64,000 nucleotides of DNA from NCBI GenBank assembly GCA_026002875.1, contig BPGE01000001.1:1240001-1304000 (forward strand), read 5' to 3'. The position numbers were made by a program, and so were the translations under genes. Origin of the DNA: Bryobacteraceae bacterium. GTDB lineage: Bacteria; Acidobacteriota; Terriglobia; Bryobacterales; Bryobacteraceae. The notes under the pieces were generated by a model. It had not been told where the DNA came from and did no database searches. It saw only the letters and a list, made by a program, of their open reading frames with translations. Below, one piece after another: positions 49,499 through 57,360 of the stretch (within the stretch, counting starts at the first letter, position 1; each line of letters opens with the position of its first letter).

Positions 49499-50740
49499 TC
49501 AGGCGAGGCCGAGCGTCGAGCGGATGACGGAGAAGCCTGCGGCTGTGAGACGTTCCACGGCGCGCATGGCGGCTTCGCGTTTCCTCTGCGCCGCGGCGAA
49601 ATCGCGGTGGACGGCCAGCAGGGCGGCGGCCATTTGGCCGGGTGTTGCGGTGGCGAGGTGGAAGGCCCATTCGCCCAGGCCGATGTCCTCGAACATCTGC
49701 GCCTTCTTGCCGAAGGCCCAGTCGTAGCAGTGCAGGCAGGGCAAGCCATTTGCCAGAGCCATGATGTTGCCGTGGGGTTCCATGTTGAACATCGTGCGCG
49801 AAGCCAGAAAGACGCTGAGGGCTTCGTCGGGCAGCCAGAATGTTCTGCGGAGTTTCAGGAACGGCTTCACGTCGGCGGGCATGGGGTCGATGAGCTGCTG
49901 CCGTCCGAGTTCGATCTCGCGATCATCCTCAGGGGCGACCAGAATGGGGAGCTTCGTTTCGCGGACCCAGCGGATGAGCACTTCGCGCATTTTCTGGACG
50001 TATTCCGCGCCGCGCTCCTTCACGCCGGGGCGGTCGAGCACGGCGTAATGAATGATGGCGACGAGGAACCTGCCGCGTTCGAGTCTTTCCTCGCGGAGGT
50101 ATTCGTTGGCCGCCGCGTCGTTCCGCTGATTGAACTGAAAGGCGATGTCGGGGGCGAAGGCGATGTGCGGTCCCTGCACGCCCGCGGCGCGCAGGACTCC
50201 CGGTGAAATCGATTCCCGCGTGAACAGGAACTTCGCGCCCGAGAGGATCTGGCGCAGGACGATGTCTCCGGGCGGGTCGATGACGTCAAAGGTCTGGGCC
50301 CATGTGCCATACGGTTTGCCGGCGTTCGCGGCGAGATAAAAGGGGATCACGCTGTTGATGGTTCGGCCCATGTCGTACGCGCCATGGAGGCCATAATTGA
50401 TCAACATCCCGGAGTTATAGAGGAGCAGGTCCGTTTCGCGGAAAGCGGCGAGGATTTCGGGCGGCGCCGGTTTGCCGGGAGTCGAGGCGGAACCGTCAAG
50501 GAAAACGGCGTTCGGGAAATCACGGCGGATCATGGCCCGGCCGGGTTCGTCGATGTTCGCGGCCCAGCAGGTGACGTCCGCTTCAGGGATGAAGCGCTGG
50601 ATTGCGGAGAGCATGGCGGGCGTGAAGCAGACATCGCCGATGTTGCGCATCTGCCAGCCAGTGCGGAGCAGGATCTTCCTGCGGGGCTTGCCTTGCGCGA
50701 GCGCCGCGGCAGGAGTGGCGAGAAAAGTCCGGCGTTTCAT
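49499..50740 (-). CDS. polysaccharide pyruvyl transferase family protein with export signal
   Basis: 413 residues starting MKRRTFLATPAAALAQ, a twin-arginine-like leader. The body matches the polysaccharide pyruvyl transferase fold: IGDVCFTPAMLSAIQRFIPEADVTCWAANI, an LLYNSGMLINYG segment, LFTRESISPGVLRAAGV, and a C-terminal FNMEPHGNIMALANGLPCLHC motif typical of the substrate-binding loop. Family enzymes add ketal-linked pyruvate to sugars of exopolysaccharides. Export of such an enzyme is unusual, so the leader or the role may differ from the cytosolic relatives. No exopolysaccharide cluster surrounds it. Confidence 0.75.
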   Translation of the reverse strand: MKRRTFLATPAAALAQGKPRRKILLRTGWQMRNIGDVCFTPAMLSAIQRFIPEADVTCWAANIDEPGRAMIRRDFPNAVFLDGSASTPGKPAPPEILAAFRETDLLLYNSGMLINYGLHGAYDMGRTINSVIPFYLAANAGKPYGTWAQTFDVIDPPGDIVLRQILSGAKFLFTRESISPGVLRAAGVQGPHIAFAPDIAFQFNQRNDAAANEYLREERLERGRFLVAIIHYAVLDRPGVKERGAEYVQKMREVLIRWVRETKLPILVAPEDDREIELGRQQLIDPMPADVKPFLKLRRTFWLPDEALSVFLASRTMFNMEPHGNIMALANGLPCLHCYDWAFGKKAQMFEDIGLGEWAFHLATATPGQMAAALLAVHRDFAAAQRKREAAMRAVERLTAAGFSVIRSTLGLA

Positions 50741-51479
50741 GTTTGGGGGGCTTGAGTGTTGTCTGCCAGTGTATCTGGTCACCTGCGGCTCGCGGAGATT
50801 TCGGGAAGGGCAGGAACCGGGGACTGCAGTTCCTCACGCCCCCACGATTTCCCCGGAGCCGGACCTGCGATCAGGAGTTTCAGGATGTTCCACATTGCCG
50901 GCCTGCAGGCAAGATCGGGACGCGCTGCCAGCGCCGACCACTCTCGGCAAAGGCTGCCGCCAGCTCCGGGCGCGGCCGCGGCACGCAGAGTTGCGCCCCA
51001 TCTTTGCGAGGGATGTTGCGAGTTGGGCGGGAGATCGGGCGGACGCTTGCGGAACGCAGGGGCGGCGCCCGAAGCGGCGTTCGGGTGGCGCATTCCGGGT
51101 TTTTCGGGACTCCGATGAACACGAGGGGAACTCGCCCCACTCGTCTGCTCCCCAAAAGAGCTGATCGAGGCCACACTCCGGTTTCTGGCCCCGGGGCCCG
51201 AGAACGTCCGCCTGACCCGCAGGCGCGGTGGCATCTGCGGAGGCGATTTTTGCCTGATCGAGCAATCGCACGGAAAGAAAGGAGTCCGGTTCTTGCCCCG
51301 CAGGTGCAGCCGGGTCCCGGTGCCGTGCGCTCGGCCGGCTGTTCCCTCCGGCGCGCAATCCACCCGCCGGATGCCGGAGCTTCTCATGCGGTTCGTTGCC
51401 GGTCCGTGTCCAGTGAAACGGCGGGGCAGGGAATAGAACGCATGCTCGCCGCGCACTGCTACAATCGGGGGCGAGCGCC
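50741..51479. other. non-coding gap with a sequence shared with 61.3 kb
   Basis: About 740 bases without a gene that can be supported; frames give Ser/Arg/Gly-rich translations. It contains TTCGGGTGGCGCATTCCGGG near 51080-51100, which recurs with one change near 61351-61370, and a few GC-rich palindromes (GGCCCCGGGGCC). Confidence 0.5.
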
Positions 51480-52238
51480 ATGGCGGAACAGGAATGCCCC
51501 CTGTGCGGGGGGACGGGTTGGAAGATCGTCGAGCGCGAGGGTTTGAGCGCGGCCGAGCGGTGCCAGTGTCTCAACCGGGACCGGTCGGCGGAGATGCTCG
51601 AGAAAGCCCGCATTCCGGCCAATTACCGCAATGACCGGTTCGAGAACTTCTCCGACCGGGGCTCGAACGAGCTGCGCGGGATTCTCACGATGCTGCTGCG
51701 CTACTGCGACGAGTTTCCGGCAGTGGATCCGCCGGGGCTGCTGTTCATCGGCGATCCGGGCACGGGCAAGACGCACCTGGCAGTGGCGGTGCTGCGCCGG
51801 CTGATCGAGAACGGCTTCGCGGGCGTCTTCATGGATTACCAGATGCTGCTCGAACGGATCCGCGCCAGCTACGATCCGGCCAGCGGAGAGAGCCCGCGCG
51901 AAGCCTACGAGACGGCGCTCGAAAGCGAGGTGCTGCTGCTCGACGATCTGGGCGCCCACCGGGTGACCGACTGGGTGGAGGACACGGTGACGTCGATCAT
52001 CACGCACCGCTGCAACGAGCGGCGGCCGCTGATCGCGACCACGAACCTGCCCGATCCCGACATGGGCGGCAAGGTGATCGAGCGGCTGCCCGACGGGGCG
52101 CCGTCGCGCTATGACATCCGCACGACGCTGCTGGACCGGATCGGCATGCGGGCGCGGTCCCGGCTGTTCGAGATGTGCCGCGTGATCCGCATGCCGAAGG
52201 TGGACGATTACCGGATCGTGACGCGCAGGCAGGCGTGA
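51480..52238 (+). CDS. DnaC/IstB-like ATPase
   Basis: 252 residues. An N-terminal zinc-finger-like cluster (C6, C9, C28, C30 in CPLCGGTGW...RCQC) is followed by an AAA+ core with Walker A GDPGTGKT at 91-98, Walker B LLLDDLGAH, and a sensor region (PLIATTNLPD). This is the architecture of replicative helicase loaders (DnaC/DnaI); IstB of insertion sequences is close. No transposase lies beside it, so a chromosomal helicase loader is more likely. The product would act with DnaB in replication initiation. Starts with ATG at 51480, without an obvious operon partner. Confidence 0.85.
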   Translation: MAEQECPLCGGTGWKIVEREGLSAAERCQCLNRDRSAEMLEKARIPANYRNDRFENFSDRGSNELRGILTMLLRYCDEFPAVDPPGLLFIGDPGTGKTHLAVAVLRRLIENGFAGVFMDYQMLLERIRASYDPASGESPREAYETALESEVLLLDDLGAHRVTDWVEDTVTSIITHRCNERRPLIATTNLPDPDMGGKVIERLPDGAPSRYDIRTTLLDRIGMRARSRLFEMCRVIRMPKVDDYRIVTRRQA

Positions 52239-52254
52239 CGCGCGCAGCCGGGCT

Positions 52255-52758
52255 TCAGGCCGTGTCGCCGCTGGGGCCGTAGATGCCCGGAACTTTGCCG
52301 CCCATCGGGCGCAGGTAGGCGGAGAGCTGGCCGCGGTGGTGGATGGAGTGCTTCAGCGCCAGCGCCAGAAAATCGACGCCCTGCGCCTGCATCATCCCGA
52401 AGAAATCAACCGTCCGGGAAAATGTTTCGGCCGGCGCGGCGCGCAGCGCGGCGATGGAAGCCGGCAGATTGGTCTCGTACCAGGCGGCGGCATCCGCGCC
52501 GGTGCGGATGTTTTCGGGCACGCCGCCGGAATCGCCGCCATCGAACTTGCCCGCAAGGATCGAATCGAGGAACCACTTGTCGGCGCTGGCGATGTGCCAG
52601 GCGAGCTTCAGGGCGGGCATGGAGCGCGGGTCGGGCGAGTAGTCTTCCCTGCCCGAGGGCAGCGCGGCCAGCACGGCTTTGGTCGTCTTCATCTCCTGCT
52701 CGAACTGATCGAGGAGGTATCTGGCAATGGAAGCGGCCTGATCGGTCGACAGCGGCAT
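52255..52758 (-). CDS. DinB-family protein
   Basis: 167 residues of the DinB/YfiT four-helix bundle. Metal ligands are likely H55 (WHIASADKW) and the HSIHHRGQL cluster near residues 137-141, the classical three-histidine pattern. DinB proteins are metal-dependent thiol S-transferases or damage-inducible proteins; a specific substrate cannot be told. No leader, so cytoplasmic. Convergent with the DnaC-like gene. Confidence 0.85.
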   Translation of the reverse strand: MPLSTDQAASIARYLLDQFEQEMKTTKAVLAALPSGREDYSPDPRSMPALKLAWHIASADKWFLDSILAGKFDGGDSGGVPENIRTGADAAAWYETNLPASIAALRAAPAETFSRTVDFFGMMQAQGVDFLALALKHSIHHRGQLSAYLRPMGGKVPGIYGPSGDTA

Positions 52759-52867
52759 GGCAATTCCTTTTCAGTGCCATGATCGCATGAATCACGCTCT
52801 CTTGACGCGGCGGACCTCTCTGTCGCTTCTCCGATCCGGCAGCAGGCATATTGCCTGCGGGCCGGGC

Positions 52868-54475
52868 TCAGCGGGATGAAGAGCGGACCGTTGCCCTCGC
52901 CGTGCGCCTCTCCTTTGGGCTGAACTCGATCCGCTCCGCGCCGCTCGAGCGGGAGCGGAAGACGCTGGCGGCATTCACAAGGTTTGCCGCGCCCGAGGGC
53001 AGCGCGATCAGCCGGTACCGTCCAGGGGGAATGCCCGTGATTACGACGGAGCCGCCCTGATCGGACTCGCTGACGAACAGATCCGCAGCCGACGGATAGT
53101 CCGGAAACGGGTCGCGGCCGAGGAGGACAAAGACATAGCCGGCTGGCTGGCCCTTGTCATCGACGGTCTGAACCGATAGCTCCGCGGCATTGCGGCCGAG
53201 AAGCAGCTCGAGTGCGTGTTCGCCGGGGTGAAACACGCTGCGCAGCGCGTCGGCGCCATAAATGTCCGCGGAAACGGCGTAGTAGCCGGGCGGAGTGCGG
53301 AACTGCAAGAGCGAAGGCCCGCCGGCCACTGGCCCGAGTTCGAATGAGCCCGGACGTTGGGCCGTCATCATCGGCTTCTCGAATTCGAACAGAGGCCGTC
53401 CCAGCGGCTCGATCCAGAGCCGCAGCGGGGCGGGGAAGTCCTGGGCCTCGTCCTCTTTCTCGTTTTCTACGCGGATGCGTACTTTCTGCGTCAAAGGAGT
53501 GTGGAAAGGAATGGCTTCGATCCGCGCGCTGCGGTCGGAAATATCGATGGGAATCACGGCGAAAAGCGGTGTTGATTGGGCTTCTTTCCGGGAAGAATTC
53601 AGGACGTAATGCCCCTGGGGCAAACCGCAGACTTCCCAGGCCTGGCCCGGCTCCAGAGCGGTTTTGGCGATGCTGGCCGCGCCCAGGTAGAGGCCGCTGG
53701 TCAATTCCACGGAGACGGGTCCGTCCTGCGGGGCCCTGCCCTGGAGACAGTACGTGCGGGCCTCGACGAGCTCCCATTCCAGCCCGCCTCGCTCTTCGCC
53801 GGCCAGCACGGCAATGGAGCTGGCCAGCGCACGGTCTTCGACGCCCGGGTAGAAAGTGGGCGTCAGGCGCCGGGATGGGTCCGGGAGGGGATCGTCAGGT
53901 GCCCAGTTCCGGAGCCTCCACTGCGGAGCCGGAGGCTCGGCCAACAGAAGATAGGCGCCCTGATCGAGCCCGTCGAGGACGAAATTGCCCTCCTGGTCCG
54001 TTGCCGCAGCGATGGCGCGGTCCGGCAGCTTCCAGACGTCGCGGCCGGGGTCGCGCAGAGCGGAGATGCGAATGGAAGGAACGCCCTGGCCGGCTCGGTC
54101 CCGGATGCGGCCGGACAGCCGCGCGGCCTTTCGGAGGGGAATGACCAGGCCCTCGATTTTCTCGCGGTAGCGCAAATCGACCGGCACTTCCGGGGCGCGG
54201 TAGCCCGACCACGGAGCGACCATGAGGCCATAGCGGCCCGGCGGAAGGCCCTCGATCCGGAAGCGTCCGGATGAGTCCGTGCGGACGGGTTGGGGCTTCG
54301 GCGCGCCGAAGACGTGGATTTCGACTCCCTCGGCCGGCGCCTGGTCGGGCAGGCGGATCACTCTGCCTTCGATCGTGCGCAAGGACTGCGAAGGCTCGGG
54401 AGGCTGGGTGAGGCCGGCAGCCAGAGCAAGAACCGGGACGACGAGAATCAGCATTCGTTGGAATCGAAGCATCAT
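52868..54475 (-). CDS. carboxypeptidase-regulatory-like repeat protein, last gene of the peptide operon
   Basis: 535 residues with a leader (ILVVPVLALAAGLTQ) and several beta-sandwich modules: TIEGRVIRLPDQAPAEGVEIHVFG with GRFRIEGLPPGRYGL near residues 35-85, LSGRIRDRAGQGVPSIRISAL near 120, and a last GSVVITGIPPGRYRLIALP near 490. These resemble carboxypeptidase-regulatory-like or CNA-B folds used for surface binding and stalks in acidobacterial proteins. Two ATGs overlap; the ATG at 54473-54475 lies one base after the stop of the thioredoxin-like gene, so translation is coupled. Role in the peptide locus is unknown. Confidence 0.75.
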   Translation of the reverse strand: MMLRFQRMLILVVPVLALAAGLTQPPEPSQSLRTIEGRVIRLPDQAPAEGVEIHVFGAPKPQPVRTDSSGRFRIEGLPPGRYGLMVAPWSGYRAPEVPVDLRYREKIEGLVIPLRKAARLSGRIRDRAGQGVPSIRISALRDPGRDVWKLPDRAIAAATDQEGNFVLDGLDQGAYLLLAEPPAPQWRLRNWAPDDPLPDPSRRLTPTFYPGVEDRALASSIAVLAGEERGGLEWELVEARTYCLQGRAPQDGPVSVELTSGLYLGAASIAKTALEPGQAWEVCGLPQGHYVLNSSRKEAQSTPLFAVIPIDISDRSARIEAIPFHTPLTQKVRIRVENEKEDEAQDFPAPLRLWIEPLGRPLFEFEKPMMTAQRPGSFELGPVAGGPSLLQFRTPPGYYAVSADIYGADALRSVFHPGEHALELLLGRNAAELSVQTVDDKGQPAGYVFVLLGRDPFPDYPSAADLFVSESDQGGSVVITGIPPGRYRLIALPSGAANLVNAASVFRSRSSGAERIEFSPKERRTARATVRSSSR

Positions 54476-54476
54476 T

Positions 54477-55322
54477 TTAGAGACTCAGATCGGCGGCAAT
54501 CACACGAAATCCGCGCCGCCGAAGTTTCTCCAGCGCCAGTTCGCAGGTCCAGTCATCCAACGGACTGCAATCCAGAATCAGCCGGGCTGCGGGGCCAGCT
54601 TCGTAGCCGAGCCTCATGTCCAGCTCGGACAGAGGGATGTTCATTGCACCGGGCCAGGGATCAGCGGCGAAGGCCGGACGCTCTTCCACACTGACGACAC
54701 GAACGGCGGAATCACTCCGCGAGAGGGCCCGCACCTGCTCGGGGGAAAGCATCGGTTCTCCAGAGGGAAGCCGCCGCTTTCGTGGCTGCGGAGAACCGCT
54801 CCGCACGGCCGCAAGCACCTCCCGCTCGTCCTCCGCCGACAGCGCTCCATACCAGACAGAACGTACGGAGCCCGCCGCATCCAGCAGAGCCACCGCCGGA
54901 ACGCCCGCCGGGCGGCGGATCAGATCCCGGTATGTCTTCACGGCGTCGCAAGGCAATGAGTGCATGGCGAGGTACGAGCGGGACTCGCCGTTCCATTCAG
55001 GGAAAACCAGGATCCTCTGCAAATTCTGCTGCTGTGCTCTCTGCAACAGATTACGATGAAATCCGGCGCTCTGTACGCAGAAAACGCAGGACGGTTTCAG
55101 GATCAGGACGAGGGAGGGCTGCACTCGCTTTCCCATAGACGTAGACGGGAAAAGCGGCCTGCCCCGGCGAATCAGCGGAAGCGAACCGATGCCGGCTTCC
55201 GGGAACCGCGCGGCGGATGCACCGCCGCGCCAAACGCGCACCGCCACCCATCCGGTCATGGAGGCAGCGAGAGCAACGCCCGCCAGGACAATCCATTTCC
55301 TGATATCCGCAGCGATCATCAT
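54477..55322 (-). CDS. membrane-anchored thioredoxin-like protein with C-terminal rhodanese-like domain
   Basis: 281 residues. One N-terminal transmembrane helix (WIVLAGVALAASMTGWVAV, residues 10-28) is followed by a thioredoxin-like domain with C79 and C82 in the CVFC active-site motif, and PAGVPAVALLD as the likely cis-proline loop. The C-terminal third (WPGAMNIPLSELDMRL...LILDCSPLDDW) matches a rhodanese fold with a candidate active cysteine in LDCSP. It would face the periplasm and could make, break or isomerise disulfides. It follows the TonB-C-domain gene by 33 bases and ends one base before the next ATG, so it belongs to the six-gene unit with the Cys-rich peptides. Confidence 0.75.
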   Translation of the reverse strand: MMIAADIRKWIVLAGVALAASMTGWVAVRVWRGGASAARFPEAGIGSLPLIRRGRPLFPSTSMGKRVQPSLVLILKPSCVFCVQSAGFHRNLLQRAQQQNLQRILVFPEWNGESRSYLAMHSLPCDAVKTYRDLIRRPAGVPAVALLDAAGSVRSVWYGALSAEDEREVLAAVRSGSPQPRKRRLPSGEPMLSPEQVRALSRSDSAVRVVSVEERPAFAADPWPGAMNIPLSELDMRLGYEAGPAARLILDCSPLDDWTCELALEKLRRRGFRVIAADLSL

Positions 55323-55355
55323 GCCTCGAGTTCTGCCCGGCGCGGCGGGCCCAGT

Positions 55356-55925
55356 TCAAGGATGCTTCTTTTCGAATACGTTGGGATGTCTCATCCTGCG
55401 GTTTTCTTCGTCCGCCAGATCGACGGCCACGCCTTTTCCGTTACGGATTTCAAAGCGGAAGGCCAGCCGCCCGATGCGGATGCATTTCTCGCAATCCTCT
55501 ATGACGCCATTGCGCCTCATCGCTTCAATCGAGTGGAAGCGCCGGGTCTTGATTGTGTCGATGACGCTGCTGGCGGCCAAGGGATCAAAGGATTCGTGAA
55601 TCAGATGGTCCTGAACCCGGCCGTCCGGCTCCACGGCCAGCCCGATGACCACAAGACCCTGGCGGCCGCTTCTCTGTAATGGTTCCGGATAGGGAGGCAG
55701 AGGCGCGAACGTCGTGTTCATGCGGAACAGTTCAGAGCTGCCGCGGAGCACATCGCGCAATGATCCATACTTGTCCGAGAGCGCCTGCCTCGGCGCGTTG
55801 TTCTGAGCCTGGCCGGACAACAGGGACGGGAAAAGTGCCACCGAAAGCAGTGCAATGGCCCAAAAAGAGAAAAGGCGGGTTGCACCCTTTATGCGGCACA
55901 CGAATTCTCGCACAAGGCGAACCAT
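55356..55925 (-). CDS. TonB-C-domain protein, module A
   Basis: 189 residues from the ATG at 55923-55925. A hydrophobic leader (FWAIALLSVALFPSLLSG) anchors or exports it. Then a TonB C-terminal domain (YPEPLQRSGRQGLVVIGLAVEPDGRVQDHLIHES, FDPLAASSVIDTIKTRRFHSIEA) without the usual Pro-rich linker, and a conserved CEKC motif (C145, C148) unlike classical TonB. TonB-C domains contact outer-membrane partners, here probably receptors or the peptide machinery. It is 47 bases downstream of peptide A and paralogous to the 56465-56998 protein, with the same motif spacing. The four-residue cysteine pair matches the redox theme of the locus. Confidence 0.75.
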   Translation of the reverse strand: MVRLVREFVCRIKGATRLFSFWAIALLSVALFPSLLSGQAQNNAPRQALSDKYGSLRDVLRGSSELFRMNTTFAPLPPYPEPLQRSGRQGLVVIGLAVEPDGRVQDHLIHESFDPLAASSVIDTIKTRRFHSIEAMRRNGVIEDCEKCIRIGRLAFRFEIRNGKGVAVDLADEENRRMRHPNVFEKKHP

Positions 55926-55972
55926 CGACCAGATACCGCCGAATTCTGCGACGAGTGAAAGACGGGAGTGTA

Positions 55973-56182
55973 TTACCCGGGGCAGAGCTTCGTGTAAAAG
56001 AGCACGCATGTGCCGAAGGCGGCCCCCATGCAACCCTTGGATCCCGCGGTCGAGCCCCAGCAGTACGGTCCGTTGCAGCCTTCGGCGCACCCCAGGTAAG
56101 CAGAGCCCTGAAGCCCCGCAGCGCCGCCGGCGATCAGCGCGCAGAACACAACAAGTACCAACTTCTTTGTCATGCTGCTCAT
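55973..56182 (-). CDS. exported Cys-rich peptide A
   Basis: A 69-residue precursor. MSSMTKKLVLVVFCALIAGGAAGLQGSA is a signal peptide with a GSA-Y cleavage site, leaving a mature peptide of about 41 residues (YLGCAEGC...KLCPG) with six cysteines spaced C-x3-C-x4-C-x9-C-x7-C-x7-C, enough for three disulfides. AGGAAAGG-type SD (AGGAAAGGG) lies about 7 bases before ATG 56182; an in-frame ATG nine codons upstream is less likely. Near-identical architecture to the 57081 peptide. No antimicrobial or signalling function is proven; it may be a bacteriocin, a signalling peptide or a structural envelope peptide. Confidence 0.72.
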   Translation of the reverse strand: MSSMTKKLVLVVFCALIAGGAAGLQGSAYLGCAEGCNGPYCWGSTAGSKGCMGAAFGTCVLFYTKLCPG

Positions 56183-56223
56183 GGCGAATCCCTTTCCTGA
56201 GAGCGACATTTCGCCTCATCGCA

Positions 56224-56251
56224 ATTATGCCCCACGCGCAATTCGTGTCAA
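56224..56251 (-). promoter_or_regulatory. promoter of peptide module A
   Basis: Minus-strand TTGACA (56246-56251), 16-base spacer, CATAAT -10 (56224-56229). The sequence continues as in the module-B promoter, but the spacer holds GCGTGGGG instead of a G12 run, so it has near-ideal spacing and should be constitutively competent. Confidence 0.65.
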
Positions 56252-56464
56252 GAATTTTCTCAGTCAAAGACAGCGGGAAGTAAACGGCGAGACGCCCGGC
56301 AAACGCCCCTTGAGAACAGTCCCGGCCCGCGGGCTCAGATCATGTCTGTGTCCGAAGACTGCCGGTGTTCTGGAGGGCGGCCCGCCGCGCCCACTTGCCC
56401 GCCGCCCGCCAGCGCTTATTACCTGGACTCGGCGCCCGGCATTCCACATCCTGGCTGCACCATG

Positions 56465-56998
56465 TCAGTGTTTCGCGCTATCGTAGATGTTCGGGCGTTT
56501 TAGCCTGCGATTTTCCTCGTCAGCCAGATCGATGACAACACCCTTGCCGTTCTGAATCGCAAACCGGAAGGCAAGGCGGCTGATGCGGACGCACTTTTCG
56601 CAATCCTCCATTCCCAGAATCCGTTTCATCTCTTCAATCGAGTAGAAACGCCACATTTTCAGAGCTTCGATGACACTGCCGGCAGCAACGGGATCGAAAG
56701 ACTCATGAACCAGGTGTTCCTTCATCCTGCCGTCCGGGCCGACAACGAGCTCGACGACTACGAGTCCCTGGCGGCCGGCTCTCTGCAAAGGTTCCGGATA
56801 CGCAGGCAAGGGGGCGAATGTGGCGTCCAGCCGCAGGCGTCCGGAACTGCCGCGGAGGACATCGCGGAGTGGGCCGTACTTGTCCGAAAGTGTTTGACCT
56901 GGAGGAACGGCTGGTGACTGGCCGTACAGACCTGTCCAGAGAAGAAATGCGCATCCCGGCAGGATCAATGAACCGCCGTACGGCCATAGCCGAGGCAT
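56465..56998 (-). CDS. TonB-C-domain protein, module B
   Basis: 177 residues from ATG 56996-56998, with a GGAGAGGAA ribosome-binding site. A leader (LILPGCAFLLWTGLYG) is followed by the TonB C-terminal domain (YPEPLQRAGRQGLVVVELVVGPDGRMKEHLVHES, MWRFYSIEEMKR) and the conserved CEKC pair (C133, C136). Closely similar to module A over the whole length, showing that peptide and TonB-C genes duplicated together. It lies 82 bases downstream of peptide B. As in A, the classical Pro-rich TonB linker is missing, so it may not interact with ExbBD. Confidence 0.75.
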   Translation of the reverse strand: MPRLWPYGGSLILPGCAFLLWTGLYGQSPAVPPGQTLSDKYGPLRDVLRGSSGRLRLDATFAPLPAYPEPLQRAGRQGLVVVELVVGPDGRMKEHLVHESFDPVAAGSVIEALKMWRFYSIEEMKRILGMEDCEKCVRISRLAFRFAIQNGKGVVIDLADEENRRLKRPNIYDSAKH

Positions 56999-57080
56999 AG
57001 TTCCTCTCCGCCTGTGAGCCAGCTGGTCTCGGTCCTGGCGACCCCCGACTCGTGGCCGGCGATGGGTCTGCGCCAGGGGA

Positions 57081-57287
57081 CTACGGCGGGCAGAGCTGCG
57101 TGTAGAACAGGACGCAACCCTGAATGGTCTCCATGCACCCCTTCGAGCCCGCGTTGGAACCCCAGCAATACTGCGCCCTGCAACCATCTGCACAGCCGAG
57201 ATAAGCAGAGCCTTGAAGCCCCGCAGCACCGCCGGCGATCAGCGCGGACAACACAACAACTACCAACTTCTTTGTCATACTGCTCAT
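57081..57287 (-). CDS. exported Cys-rich peptide B, first gene of the operon
   Basis: A 68-residue precursor with the same leader as peptide A (MSSMTKKLVVVVLSALIAGGAAGLQGSA) and a mature part of about 40 residues with six cysteines: C-x3-C-x4-C-x9-C-x6-C-x7-C, one residue shorter between Cys 4 and 5 than peptide A. Conserved between the copies are YLGCA-GC, YCWGS-AGSKGCM, GCVLFYT-LCP (as split blocks). AGGAAAGG stands about eight bases before the ATG at 57285-57287; an upstream ATG at 57314 also has GAGG. It is downstream of the G12 promoter and so the gene most directly affected by it. Confidence 0.72.
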   Translation of the reverse strand: MSSMTKKLVVVVLSALIAGGAAGLQGSAYLGCADGCRAQYCWGSNAGSKGCMETIQGCVLFYTQLCPP

Positions 57288-57328
57288 GGCGAATCCCTTT
57301 CCTGAGAACGACATTTCGCCTCGTAGCA

Positions 57329-57360
57329 ATTATGCCCCCCCCCCCCGCAATTCGTGTCAA
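57329..57360 (-). promoter_or_regulatory. module B promoter with a G12 spacer
   Basis: Minus-strand TTGACA (57355-57360) and CATAAT (57329-57334) are separated by 20 bases, CGAATTGC followed by twelve G. Functional sigma-70 spacers are about 16-18 bases, so the present tract length would give weak activity; loss of two to four G would restore it. Confidence 0.65.
57335..57346. repeat. homopolymer tract C12 (G12 on the coding side)
   Basis: Twelve consecutive C on the plus strand between the -10 and -35 boxes of the module-B promoter. It is the longest G/C mononucleotide run noticed in the window and is prone to slipped-strand length change. Confidence 0.85.

Noticed and set aside
51480-52238. 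IstB of an IS21-type insertion sequence
   Set aside because: No IstA gene or inverted repeats on either side; the zinc-finger N-terminus fits a helicase loader better.
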